Positions 43,098-51,604 of a stretch of DNA of 64,000 nt are shown in pieces. The translations under genes were made by a program, and so were the position numbers. The notes under the pieces were generated by a model that was given only the letters and a program-made list of their open reading frames with translations, was not told the origin of the DNA and did not search any database. Origin of the DNA: Mucilaginibacter gilvus (GTDB lineage Bacteria > Bacteroidota > Bacteroidia > Sphingobacteriales > Sphingobacteriaceae); contig NZ_SBIW01000030.1 in the NCBI RefSeq assembly GCF_004054195.1, positions 59,103 to 123,102 on the forward strand, read 5' to 3'. How positions within the stretch are numbered: the stretch's first letter is position 1; each line of letters starts with the position of its first letter.

Positions 43098-44114
43098 TTA
43101 AGCTTCCAGGAGTTCCAACTGCCAGGCAATATGTTCTTCTGTTATAGGGAATAACGCATTATTACGCACGGTATGATAAACGGCATCAAATATTTGCATA
43201 TAATCACCTTTGTCGGAAGCAATAGCCTCGGTTGTTTTTTTATTATCTACACCAATTGTTACCAGTTTGCCTTCGCTGCCTTCGGGTTCAAGTCCGTAAG
43301 CCTCGTCGTTTGGCATCATGCCTTTATCCAGTTGGGCTTCCTGTACATCGGTTCGGGCCTTTATAAAACTACCTAAGGTACCGTTCACCACAAATCCCGG
43401 TTGTTCTTCTGCCATCAACAGGCCTGCGGTTAAATAAACATTCAACTGGTTTGGATACGTCAGGTGAAAGTGGAAATAATCCGGCACTTCAGAGCCCTCG
43501 CGATACATGCCGGTAGTTTTATGGAAAGATAATGGACGGCCAAACAGCGCGATAACATTATCTATCAGGTGCGGGCCAAGATCGTAAACCAGGCCGTTAG
43601 CCGGGGTGTCTTTTGTTTCTTTAAATGCCTTTACACCAAGTTGCGCCTTATAGCGGTCCATCCGAAAGATAACTTCCTGCAAAGTACCCAGCCGACCACT
43701 TTCGATAACAGCTTTGGTGGATAAAAAGCCGCTATCGTACCGGCGGTTTTGATAGATCATGATATGTTTGCCCGTTTCGCGGCCAACATCAAATAGCTCT
43801 TTTACCTGGGCCGCAGTTGCAGCGGCGGGTTTTTCTACCAGTACGTGCTTACCTGCCCGCAAAGCCTTTATGGCGTGTTCCAGATGCAGGTTGCTGGGCG
43901 TATTTACAATGATCAGTTCTACCTCCGCGTCGTTCAGCAATTCGTCAATGCTGTTATAGCTAATTATATCCGGGTAAATCGCAGACGCGTTTTTTTGATT
44001 GCGCTCTACAATTCCTTTTAAGGTGAAATTGGGGTTGGTATGGATGAAGGGTGCATGGAATATTCTGCCCGACATGCCATAGGCCATTAACCCGGTTACT
44101 ATTGTTGCTGCCAT
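43098..44114 (-). CDS. Gfo/Idh/MocA-family oxidoreductase
   Basis: A 338-residue NAD(P)-dependent dehydrogenase. The Rossmann start (IVTGLMAYGMSGRIFHAPF) and the EKPAAAT motif near residue 95, which carries the conserved Lys, are typical. The C-terminal part has the family's beta-sheet substrate domain (VYDLGPHLID). The first residues match the yhhX/iolX-like group with GMSG-IFHAPF. The substrate, probably a sugar or inositol derivative, cannot be predicted. It lies 34 bases upstream of the thioredoxin-fold gene. Confidence 0.92.
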   Translation of the reverse strand: MAATIVTGLMAYGMSGRIFHAPFIHTNPNFTLKGIVERNQKNASAIYPDIISYNSIDELLNDAEVELIIVNTPSNLHLEHAIKALRAGKHVLVEKPAAATAAQVKELFDVGRETGKHIMIYQNRRYDSGFLSTKAVIESGRLGTLQEVIFRMDRYKAQLGVKAFKETKDTPANGLVYDLGPHLIDNVIALFGRPLSFHKTTGMYREGSEVPDYFHFHLTYPNQLNVYLTAGLLMAEEQPGFVVNGTLGSFIKARTDVQEAQLDKGMMPNDEAYGLEPEGSEGKLVTIGVDNKKTTEAIASDKGDYMQIFDAVYHTVRNNALFPITEEHIAWQLELLEA

Positions 44115-44161
44115 GTTATTTGTGTTTAAGCCGCCGCAAGATAGCTGCTTTTGTTTAATTA

Positions 44162-46591
44162 TTAATGGCTCATATCCTCATCCGCGCCAATGGGCGAGCC
44201 ATCTGGCATCACCAATGGTTTTGCCGGCTGGAATTTATCCGGTGTTTTCTCAAACTGGCTAATCTGCGATAAGCCGAACAGCAAATTTGCTTTGCGGCTA
44301 TCGGTGGCCATTGGCAAAACGCTTTGCATCCATTTTTTAAGGTCGTCTATTTGGAGCAACGCAATGCTGCGGACATTTTCGGCGGCATTGGTGTTCGCGG
44401 CTAACTGTAGTATTTGTTTCAGTGTTAAATTATTTATCAGCCTTTGCAATTCGCCCTTGTATCCTATAGGCTGCGGGGCTTTCCAGGTTTTGGCTACTAA
44501 TTTATTCAGCACAGGGAGTAAGCCGGGCTGCGTGTTATCGCGCGATTGGTATTCTATCAGTCTTGCGGCCCGCTCAGGGTGCAGCATAAATGATAAGGTG
44601 GTGCCCGCCGCTGATTCGGCAGCAGCCATCGGGTCGAACGTTACGCCGGTACGCGATTTAAATGTTTCCCGGGTGCGGGGATAACCAGTAGGGCGCGGGG
44701 GGATCATCGCTATTAATTTTTCGGGCAATGCCAGGGCTTCCGGTGTTATTGTTCCCATCAGGGCATCAAAAGCTTTCCACTGCTCTGCGGGGGGCACAAA
44801 TTTGGTGATGGTTTGCCCGTCGTTTTTAAGCGCGAAGCTATAATATAAGCCGCCCAGCATTTTTGATGCCGCCTCGGTTTGGTAACGGTGGATGAGGTAC
44901 ATAGGCACCAACACTTCTTCCAGCGTAGCCATAGGTGCATCCTGGCGGATGGCCTTTGCAGAGAAGTTATCCAGTACCTGTTTGCGCAAGATCATCAACC
45001 TGTTCAGTTCATCGGCGGCATTGTTACCGCTATCCCAAAGATGTGCCTGCGGATGCGCGCTGCCGGCGGGGCGGGCATCCTCGTCAGAAATGTATAAGTA
45101 CCCTTGTTTAATGGTTTCGGAGATGATGCCTTTTAGGGCTTCATCCTCGTTAGTTCCCTTTGCAAAATCCTGGTAGCCGTAAAAGATGGCGCGTTTATCA
45201 TAACCGCCTATCTCGGTTTTGTAGGCTTTGCTTATATCAATGGTGCCATCGGTATTCAGGCTAACTACCGGTGGCGGATAATCCATCACCGATGCTCTGT
45301 CGTTCACACTTGCGGTAAAATTGTGCTGCAGGCCCAGCGTATGCCCAACCTCATGTGCCGCCAGTTGGCGCAGCCGTGCTAAAGCCAGTTGCAACATTTT
45401 ATCGCTTACGGGCTTACCGTCTTCGTAGGGTTGTATCAATCCTTCGGCTATCAAAAAATCCTGCCTGTCGCGCAGCGAACCTAAAGATACCTGCCCTTTA
45501 ATAATTTCTCCGGTACGCGGGTCGTTGATAGAGGCGCCGTACGACCAGCCCCGCGTAGATCGGTGGATCCATTGGATAATATTATAACGTACGTCCATCG
45601 GGTCGGCATCCTCGGGCAGTAATTTTACAATAAAAGCATTTTTATAGCCCGCCGCTTCAAAGGCCTGGTTCCACCAGCCGGCACCTTCTATCAGGGCACT
45701 GCGAACAGGCTCTGGTGCGCCGCGGTCTACATAGTAAACAATAGGTTTAACTGGTTCGCTCATGGCGGCCGATGGGTCTTTCTTTTCTAAACGATGCCTG
45801 CTTAACAATCTTTTTACGATTGGGTCGCCAATAGGGGTAGCGAAATCCATATACTCAATGCCGAAATATCCCGAGCGGGTATCAAATTTGCGGGGCTTGT
45901 ACTTCTCGTCGGGCAGTTTGATGAACGATTGGTGCATCCGTACGGTTACTGCATTTGCATCCGGCGTAACGGAGCTGAGCTCGGCCCCGCTGGCTTTGCC
46001 CGCTAAGGTGATGATCGCCTCGAACTCCGTGTTATCCGGGAAGCTTTTTGTATTGGGCAAAAACACGGCGCTTCGGCTTTCATCGGTACTAAAACTGCCC
46101 TGGTCGTTGCTGTTCAGCTTTTCTGCCAGGTGATGGTTATCGCGCAGCAGGAAAGGTGTAAGGTCTATCAAAACTTTATCGCCATCATCGGCAATAGTCG
46201 TAGTACCCCAAATGGCCGATTGCGCAAAGGCTTCCGCTACCGATTTTCGCTCATCGGCATTATTACTCACCGCCCTGAAGTTGTAGTTAGGCTGTATCAG
46301 CAAAACTTTCGGCCCAATTTTAATGAATTTTACAATGCGGCTATCACCTATCTGGCCGCGGTCGAGCCCAAGGTCGTTGGAGCCTACACCCGCGGGCAGC
46401 GAGTTTACGTACAAAAATTCCTGGTTCAGTTTATCTATCTCCAAATAGATCTTGCCCGCTTTCTCGTCCCAATAAAAATTAAAATAACCGCTGTATTTGG
46501 TAAGTCCCTGTGTTTTGGACTGGATGCTTTGGGCTTTTACAAACGAGCAGCAAAAAAGAAACAATAAGAGGAAAGGAAGGTGCTTTTTCAT
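44162..46591 (-). CDS. Secreted zinc metalloprotease, DUF5117/DUF4953 type
   Basis: An 809-residue protein with a signal peptide (MKKHLPFLLLFLFCCSFVKAQ). The N-terminal DUF5117-like region (about 25-210) precedes a metzincin-like catalytic domain with the full zinc motif HEVGHTLGLQH at residues 413-423 (HExxHxxGxxH) and a downstream Met-turn in SVMDYP. A C-terminal helical region of about 250 residues follows. This family is common in Bacteroidota; its substrates are not known. The gene is preceded by a minus-strand terminator of the DUF4142 gene, so it is a separate unit. Confidence 0.92.
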   Translation of the reverse strand: MKKHLPFLLLFLFCCSFVKAQSIQSKTQGLTKYSGYFNFYWDEKAGKIYLEIDKLNQEFLYVNSLPAGVGSNDLGLDRGQIGDSRIVKFIKIGPKVLLIQPNYNFRAVSNNADERKSVAEAFAQSAIWGTTTIADDGDKVLIDLTPFLLRDNHHLAEKLNSNDQGSFSTDESRSAVFLPNTKSFPDNTEFEAIITLAGKASGAELSSVTPDANAVTVRMHQSFIKLPDEKYKPRKFDTRSGYFGIEYMDFATPIGDPIVKRLLSRHRLEKKDPSAAMSEPVKPIVYYVDRGAPEPVRSALIEGAGWWNQAFEAAGYKNAFIVKLLPEDADPMDVRYNIIQWIHRSTRGWSYGASINDPRTGEIIKGQVSLGSLRDRQDFLIAEGLIQPYEDGKPVSDKMLQLALARLRQLAAHEVGHTLGLQHNFTASVNDRASVMDYPPPVVSLNTDGTIDISKAYKTEIGGYDKRAIFYGYQDFAKGTNEDEALKGIISETIKQGYLYISDEDARPAGSAHPQAHLWDSGNNAADELNRLMILRKQVLDNFSAKAIRQDAPMATLEEVLVPMYLIHRYQTEAASKMLGGLYYSFALKNDGQTITKFVPPAEQWKAFDALMGTITPEALALPEKLIAMIPPRPTGYPRTRETFKSRTGVTFDPMAAAESAAGTTLSFMLHPERAARLIEYQSRDNTQPGLLPVLNKLVAKTWKAPQPIGYKGELQRLINNLTLKQILQLAANTNAAENVRSIALLQIDDLKKWMQSVLPMATDSRKANLLFGLSQISQFEKTPDKFQPAKPLVMPDGSPIGADEDMSH

Positions 46592-46656
46592 TCAGGAGAA
46601 TTTTATCTCCTAAAGTATTCAATTGAGCTGCCTTATGCAAAACCAACAGCACAAAA

Positions 46657-46685
46657 AAAGGGACGGGCCAATGGCCTGTCCCTTT
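46657..46685 (-). terminator. Terminator of the DUF4142 gene
   Basis: Stem AAAGGGAC-GGCC / GGCC-GTCCCTTT. On the minus strand it is followed by TTTTTTTG, 19 bases after the stop. Confidence 0.88.
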
Positions 46686-46703
46686 CAAAAGATTAAGCAA
46701 AGC

Positions 46704-47285
46704 TTATTTCATAGCCTTTTGTATCGCTTCTATCTTGGCTAAGTGAGCCTGTACAGTAGGCAGGGTTTTGGTGGCAAAAGCCATTAGCTCCATGTCCTTG
46801 CAGTTTTTTGAGGCATCTTCCAGCATCGAGGCTACTTTTTTGTGCCCGTCTACCATGGCATCTACGTAAGCTTTATCAAACTCTTTGCCCGACTTTTTTC
46901 CCAAATCGGCTGCCATTTTCTGGTGATCTTCATCAGGTGCAGTAGGCAGTGTAATATTTTTTGTTTTGGCTATTGCCATTAATTCCTCATTGGCTTTAGT
47001 GTGATCCATTACCATCATGCTGGCAAATTCTTTTACCTGCGGGTTCGTTGCTTTTTCAGCAGCCATTTTGCCTGCCGCAACTTCTGCCATACCGGCACTT
47101 GCTGCATCAGTTGCAAATTTGGCATCCATTTCAGCAACTGCAATACCAGTGCTGCCGTTGGTAGTGGTGTCTTTAACAGCGTTTACGCTGTCGGCTGTTT
47201 CTTTGCTGTCTTTTGCGGCGTTGTTACATGCCTGGAACGATAGTGCTGCAAGCGCTATCATTGCTGCTAAACTAATCTTTTTCAT
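46704..47285 (-). CDS. DUF4142 (ferritin-like helical) lipoprotein
   Basis: A 193-residue protein with a lipoprotein signal (lipobox SFQAC) and a Ser/Thr/Asn-rich linker. A four-helix DUF4142 domain runs from about residue 55 (DAASAGMAEVAAGKMAAEKA, FASMMVMDHTKANEEL). DUF4142 proteins are often stress-induced envelope proteins with a ferritin-like fold; the role is unknown. The frame extends upstream to 47381, but the signal peptide starts at the ATG at 47285. Confidence 0.9.
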   Translation of the reverse strand: MKKISLAAMIALAALSFQACNNAAKDSKETADSVNAVKDTTTNGSTGIAVAEMDAKFATDAASAGMAEVAAGKMAAEKATNPQVKEFASMMVMDHTKANEELMAIAKTKNITLPTAPDEDHQKMAADLGKKSGKEFDKAYVDAMVDGHKKVASMLEDASKNCKDMELMAFATKTLPTVQAHLAKIEAIQKAMK

Positions 47286-47402
47286 CTTGTAGGTTATTTT
47301 TTTGTTTTTATAGTTAACATAGTTTGCTGTGTTTGGTTTTAAATGAAACTTCATTGCCTTGTTTAAAATTATGCCGGGCATTGTTATACCTTAAAGTTTT
47401 AT

Positions 47403-47410
47403 TATTTTTG
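47403..47410 (+). promoter_or_regulatory. Promoter of gcvH
   Basis: TATTTTTG at 47403-47410 with TTG at 47381-47383, a 19-base spacer, 20 bases before the ATG. Confidence 0.55.
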
Positions 47411-47430
47411 AACACATAAATTAAACAGAC

Positions 47431-47811
47431 ATGAATTTCCCTGCCGAATTAAAATATACAAAAGATCACGAGTGGATACGCGTTGAAGGCGACATAGCTA
47501 CAATTGGTATCACCGAGTTTGCACAAGGTGAATTGGGTGATATTGTTTATGTAGATATCAACACCGTAGGCCAGGATGTTGCCAAAGAAGAAGTTTTTGG
47601 TACAGTTGAAGCCGTAAAAACGGTATCGGACCTGTTTATGCCGCTCGATGGGAAAATTTTAGAAATAAATCCCTTGCTGGATAGCCAACCAGAACTGGTA
47701 AATACCGACCCGTATGGCGATGGCTGGATGGTAAAGATAAGTTTAACAAATGTCGCTGATGCCGAAACCCTATTAACTGCAGACGATTATAAAAGCGTTA
47801 TTGGCGCCTAA
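47431..47811 (+). CDS. gcvH: Glycine cleavage system H protein
   Basis: A 126-residue lipoyl-carrier protein of glycine cleavage. The lipoylated residue is Lys63 in FGTVEAVKTVSDL, and HEWIRVEGDIATIGITEFAQ is the family N-terminus. Length is normal. gcvT and gcvP are not adjacent. The stop codon overlaps the start of the VanZ-family gene by one base (TAATG), so the two are coupled. Confidence 0.97.
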   Translation: MNFPAELKYTKDHEWIRVEGDIATIGITEFAQGELGDIVYVDINTVGQDVAKEEVFGTVEAVKTVSDLFMPLDGKILEINPLLDSQPELVNTDPYGDGWMVKISLTNVADAETLLTADDYKSVIGA

Positions 47812-48206
47812 TGGGAGCACGCATTAAACCATACCGGCCCGCTATTTTGTGGGCCTTATTTATTTTGGTGATATGCAGTATACCTATGGGTAGCGTTGGT
47901 TCGTCGCGCCTGTTCTTCCCTGGGTTTGATAAGTTAACGCACTGCGGATTGTTTTTTGTGCTTGCTGTGTTATACTGCTACGGTAGCATCCGGAAATTTA
48001 AAACGCGCCAAGTTCGCAGTGAAATAGCTATTAAGAACACCATTGTTTTAATTAGCTATGGGGCGCTGATAGAAGTGCTGCAAATGTACATTTTTACCTG
48101 GCGCAGCGGCGATATGGCCGATTTATTTGCCGATACTGTTGGAGCGTGTATGGGGATATTTGGTGTTTTGGTTACATCTAACGCGTTGAATCATGAAAGT
48201 ATTTAG
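47811..48206 (+). CDS. VanZ-family membrane protein
   Basis: A 131-residue protein with four hydrophobic segments and family markers near FPGFDKLTHCGLFFVLAVL and EVLQMYIFTWRSGDMADLFADTVGACMG. VanZ-like proteins accompany glycopeptide resistance in Firmicutes, but most members are of unknown function. In Bacteroidota a VanZ-like gene behind gcvH is a common arrangement as far as I recall. The end overlaps the small lipoprotein gene by 14 bases. Confidence 0.88.
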   Translation: MGARIKPYRPAILWALFILVICSIPMGSVGSSRLFFPGFDKLTHCGLFFVLAVLYCYGSIRKFKTRQVRSEIAIKNTIVLISYGALIEVLQMYIFTWRSGDMADLFADTVGACMGIFGVLVTSNALNHESI

Positions 48207-48339
48207 GTGTGTTGTTATAGCGGTTGTTGGCGCCGTTATTCTTTCTTCTTGCGGCCTTTTTAAAAAGGATTGCAACTGCCCGCATTTCGGAATGAAGAAA
48301 ACGCCCGTTAAAGTTTACAATGCGGCAACATTTTCATAA
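48193..48339 (+). CDS. 48-residue small lipoprotein
   Basis: ATG at 48193, overlapping the last codons of the VanZ gene, and TAA at 48337-48339. The product starts MKVFRCVVIAVVGAVILSSC, a complete lipoprotein signal with lipobox LSSC, followed by GLFKKDCNCPHFGMKK and a short polar tail. The CNCPHFG motif with three cysteines is the only notable part of the mature peptide. The overlap with vanZ indicates translational coupling as the third gene of a gcvH-vanZ unit. It is easily missed because of its size. Confidence 0.78.
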   Translation: MKVFRCVVIAVVGAVILSSCGLFKKDCNCPHFGMKKTPVKVYNAATFS

Positions 48340-48380
48340 AAAATCACGCTAATCTTATTTGGATTTAGTATAAATAACCA

Positions 48381-48388
48381 TATATTTG
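48381..48388 (+). promoter_or_regulatory. Promoter of feoAB
   Basis: TATATTTG at 48381-48388 with TTTG at 48358-48361, a 19-base spacer, exact consensus in both boxes. The ATG of feoA follows 12 bases downstream. No clear Fur box is visible. Confidence 0.7.
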
Positions 48389-48400
48389 TGTCATAAATAA

Positions 48401-48622
48401 ATGCAAATGACACTTTCACAGCTTGAAATAGGAGAAATCGGAATAGTAAAAGAATTTACTGACCTGGAAATGTCTGTTAAGCTGATGGAAATGGGTTGCC
48501 TGCCCGGCGAAGAGGTTAGGGTATCGCGCATAGCGCCGCTTGGCGATCCTATCGCCATTCATGTATCCGGCTACCAGTTAAGCCTGCGCAAATTTGAAGC
48601 ATCAACCATTATTTTGCAGTAG
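48401..48622 (+). CDS. feoA: Ferrous iron transport protein A
   Basis: A 73-residue SH3-like protein that accompanies FeoB. Typical residues are KLMEMGCLPGEEVRVSRIAP and ISLR-like QLSLRKFEA. It is the first gene of feoAB; feoB begins 13 bases after its stop. Confidence 0.93.
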   Translation: MQMTLSQLEIGEIGIVKEFTDLEMSVKLMEMGCLPGEEVRVSRIAPLGDPIAIHVSGYQLSLRKFEASTIILQ

Positions 48623-48635
48623 TACCTTGTAGGCA

Positions 48636-50747
48636 TTGAAAGCTGATATCAGAGTAGCGCTTGTAGGCAATCCCAATACCGGTAAATCGACACTTTTTAA
48701 CGCGTTAACCGGCTTAAACCAAAAAATAGGAAATTTTCCGGGTGTTACGGTTGATAAAAAGCTTGGCTATTCCCAGCTACCCGATGGCCGCAGCGCCGAA
48801 ATAGTAGACCTTCCCGGAACGTATAGTTTATACCCTAAAAGCCGAGATGAATCTATCGTGTTTTCGGTACTGGCCGAAAAGAATGGCGACCTAACACCCG
48901 ACCTGGTAGTTGTTATACTCGATGCTACCAATCTCAAACGAAACCTTTTACTCTATACCCAGGTTGCCGATCTGAAAATCCCGGTAATCATTGCCCTCAA
49001 CATGATAGACCTTGCCAAAAAAGGTGGGGTTATTATAGATATAGACCAGCTTGCAAAAAAGTTAGGCGTACCCGTAATCCCCATTTCGGCGAGAAAGCTG
49101 GAGGGCATTGCCAATTTAAAGGCGGCCATTTCGTTTGCAAATAAGTTCGCGCTGCAGGAGAGCAGTATTGATGTGAAGGCTATTGCGCCGGAATTGATCG
49201 ATGCCATTTGCGGCGAAATAGATACGGAAAACCCATACTTTGCCCTGCAACTGGCGCACCAGCACGAAACTTTAAAATTTTTAACGCCCGCCCAAAGTGA
49301 TAGGATAGAAGAGCTGGAAAAGGAGCATTCTTTCCATTCGCAGAAGGCGCAGGCCACCGAAACCATTGCCCGGTACAATTACATTAACGATGTTTTATAC
49401 GATACGGTAAAAACGCCGGTAACCGCCCAAGACGAAAGCCATAGTAACAAGATAGATAAGATCCTCACCCATCGCGTTTTTGGGTTTGTTATTTTCATGG
49501 GGATCTTGCTGTTTATGTTTCAGTCGATATTTGCGTGGTCGGCGTATCCTATGTCGCTTATCGAAGAACTTTTTGTGCTGATACAAGGGGGCTTAAGGGA
49601 TATTTTACCAGCCGGACCTTTAACCGACCTGCTGATAGATGGCGTAGTTGCCGGCCTCAGCGGCGTGCTGGTTTTCATCCCGCAGATAGCTATACTGTTC
49701 GCATTTATATCCATACTGGAAGATACCGGCTATATGGCCCGCGTTACGTTTATGATGGACAAGATCATGCGTAAGGTGGGGCTTAACGGAAAATCGGTTG
49801 TACCGTTGATAGGTGGTTTTGCCTGCGCGGTACCATCAATCATGAGTACCCGCACCATCGAGAACTGGAAGGACCGAATGATCACTATTATGGTTACCCC
49901 ATTGGTGGCTTGTTCGGCCCGCCTGCCTGTTTATACATTGCTCATTGCCCTGGTGGTGCCCAGCCGGAACATTTGGTGGATCTTTAACCTACAGGGACTG
50001 GCGCTTACCGGCATGTATGTGCTCAGCCTAATATCGGCAGTGATAGTGGCGTGGGTGATGAAGTTCATTTTAAAATCCCGCGAACGCGGTTACTTTATTA
50101 TGGAGTTGCCCGTGTACCGGATGCCAAGGTGGAATAATGTTTTATTCTCGATGTACGAACGGGCTAAGACCTTTGTGTTGGAGGCGGGGAAGGTGATCAT
50201 CGCAGTATCCATTATTCTTTGGGTGCTGTCTTCTTACGGCCCTGGCGACAGGTTTAAGAACATCGAACAAAAATATAATGCGCCGCAATACGCGCGAAGC
50301 ATGAAGCCTGATAGCCTTGCCCGCGTGATCTCTACCGAAAAACTGGAAAACTCCTACGCGGGCGTTTTAGGCCATGCTATAGAGCCAGCGATAAGGCCGC
50401 TGGGTTTCGATTGGAAAATTGGCATCGCGTTAATAACATCCTTTGCCGCCCGCGAGGTATTTGTAGGTACCATGGCCACCATTTACAGCGTAGATGGCGA
50501 TGCCGACCGCATAGATTCGGTGCAACAAAAAATGCGTAACGCTAAAAATCCCGACGGCAGCCCGGTATTTACACTGGCAGTGGCCTTCTCACTAATGATG
50601 TTCTACGCATTCGCCATGCAGTGCGCCAGTACCGTGGCCGTTGTTTACCGCGAAACTAAAGACTGGCGCTGGCCCGCGGCGCAATTTGCCTATATGACCG
50701 CGCTGGCTTATGGAGCAGCGTTCCTTGTATATCATTTGCTTAAGTAA
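48636..50747 (+). CDS. feoB: Ferrous iron transport protein B
   Basis: A 703-residue inner-membrane Fe(II) transporter. The N-terminal G domain has G1 GNPNTGKST (from residue 11), G3 DLPGTYSL and G4 NMID. The helical guanine-dissociation-inhibitor-like region follows, then the membrane core with two Gate motifs around the SACSARLPVY-type VACSARLPVYTLLI and the C-terminal Gate. Length is normal for Bacteroidota. The start is TTG at 48636. There is no separate feoC. Confidence 0.97.
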   Translation: MKADIRVALVGNPNTGKSTLFNALTGLNQKIGNFPGVTVDKKLGYSQLPDGRSAEIVDLPGTYSLYPKSRDESIVFSVLAEKNGDLTPDLVVVILDATNLKRNLLLYTQVADLKIPVIIALNMIDLAKKGGVIIDIDQLAKKLGVPVIPISARKLEGIANLKAAISFANKFALQESSIDVKAIAPELIDAICGEIDTENPYFALQLAHQHETLKFLTPAQSDRIEELEKEHSFHSQKAQATETIARYNYINDVLYDTVKTPVTAQDESHSNKIDKILTHRVFGFVIFMGILLFMFQSIFAWSAYPMSLIEELFVLIQGGLRDILPAGPLTDLLIDGVVAGLSGVLVFIPQIAILFAFISILEDTGYMARVTFMMDKIMRKVGLNGKSVVPLIGGFACAVPSIMSTRTIENWKDRMITIMVTPLVACSARLPVYTLLIALVVPSRNIWWIFNLQGLALTGMYVLSLISAVIVAWVMKFILKSRERGYFIMELPVYRMPRWNNVLFSMYERAKTFVLEAGKVIIAVSIILWVLSSYGPGDRFKNIEQKYNAPQYARSMKPDSLARVISTEKLENSYAGVLGHAIEPAIRPLGFDWKIGIALITSFAAREVFVGTMATIYSVDGDADRIDSVQQKMRNAKNPDGSPVFTLAVAFSLMMFYAFAMQCASTVAVVYRETKDWRWPAAQFAYMTALAYGAAFLVYHLLK

Positions 50748-50830
50748 GTGTAAAGTAAAAAGTATAAGGTTTAAAGTAATTGGTTGCGTTGGCTTGGTCT
50801 TTTCAACTTTTAACTTTCTGCTTTTAACTC

Positions 50831-50838
50831 TATCTTTG
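50831..50838 (+). promoter_or_regulatory. -7 box of the SprT-like gene
   Basis: TATCTTTG, an exact match, 15 bases before the TTG start at 50854. The preceding stretch (50748-50830) is a low-complexity run of AAAGT and its complement ACTTT, a short inverted-repeat region. Confidence 0.5.
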
Positions 50839-50853
50839 GGTTAGAGGTAAAAA

Positions 50854-51465
50854 TTGGATAAAGTAAAAGTTTTAGAAAGATATCTTCCGCCGGAGGCGGC
50901 ACCCTTAATTGGCCGCTGGATAGATTACTTTAAATGCGAGTTTAAAATTTCGCGTAATCGCGGCACCAAATTTGGCGACTACCGCGCTCCCTACGATGGT
51001 AAAGGCCATCGCATCTCCGTTAATTTCGATCTGAACCCATATGCGTTCCTGGTAACCACCGTACACGAGTTTGCCCACCTGCATACCTGGAACGAGCATA
51101 AGCAAAAAGCAAAACCCCATGGCAGCGAATGGAAGGCGAACTTTAAGAAAATGATGCAGCCTTTCTTCGAGAAGGATGTTTTTCCGCCGGATATTAAACA
51201 GGCGATTACTAACTATTTAAATAACCCGGCAGCCTCCAGTTGTTCGGACCTTACCCTGTTTCGCTCCCTCCGCAAATACGATCCGGTGAAAGAATCGGTA
51301 CATACGGTAGAAAAGCTGCCTATAAAATCCCTGTTCAAACTAAAAGACGGCCGGGTTTTCCGTAAGGAAGAGAAATTGCGCAAGCGCTATAAATGCGTAG
51401 AGGTGAGCAGTAGAAGGGTTTATTTGTTTAGCCCGGTAGCGGAGGTGGAATTGTTGGAGGGGTAA
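50854..51465 (+). CDS. SprT-like zinc metalloprotease-fold protein
   Basis: A 203-residue protein with the zinc motif HEFAH at about residue 72 (TTVHEFAHLHTW) and the SprT-type HGSEWK later, which provides the third ligand region. SprT-like domains occur in proteases that act on DNA-protein crosslinks (Spartan family) and in bacterial proteins of unknown function. The C-terminal part (about 140-203) is basic, with a zinc-ribbon-like stretch lacking clear cysteine pairs (KCVEVSSRRVYLF). The start codon is TTG. Confidence 0.87.
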   Translation: MDKVKVLERYLPPEAAPLIGRWIDYFKCEFKISRNRGTKFGDYRAPYDGKGHRISVNFDLNPYAFLVTTVHEFAHLHTWNEHKQKAKPHGSEWKANFKKMMQPFFEKDVFPPDIKQAITNYLNNPAASSCSDLTLFRSLRKYDPVKESVHTVEKLPIKSLFKLKDGRVFRKEEKLRKRYKCVEVSSRRVYLFSPVAEVELLEG

Positions 51466-51483
51466 AGAGTTCATCGGTTCCCC

Positions 51484-51587
51484 ACGCGTCATTGCGAGGT
51501 ACGAAGAAATCTCCAAACTTTGCATATCGGCATTGCATATCGGCATTGCATATCGGTAGATTGCTTCGTACCTCGCAATGACGTGAT
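51484..51587. repeat. REP family C pair with three 13-base tandem copies inside
   Basis: Arm 1 CGTCATTGCGAGGTACGAAG and arm 2, its complement (to 51587), flank TTGCATATCGGCA repeated three times at 51520, 51533 and 51546. It fills the gap between convergent genes. No other copy of this family occurs in the window. Confidence 0.88.
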
Positions 51588-51604
51588 GGTAAAAAAATTA
51601 TTTC

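Noticed and set aside
47811..48206. VanZ-family gene as antibiotic resistance
   Set aside because: No vanA/vanH/vanX or regulator genes; family members are widespread membrane proteins of other function.
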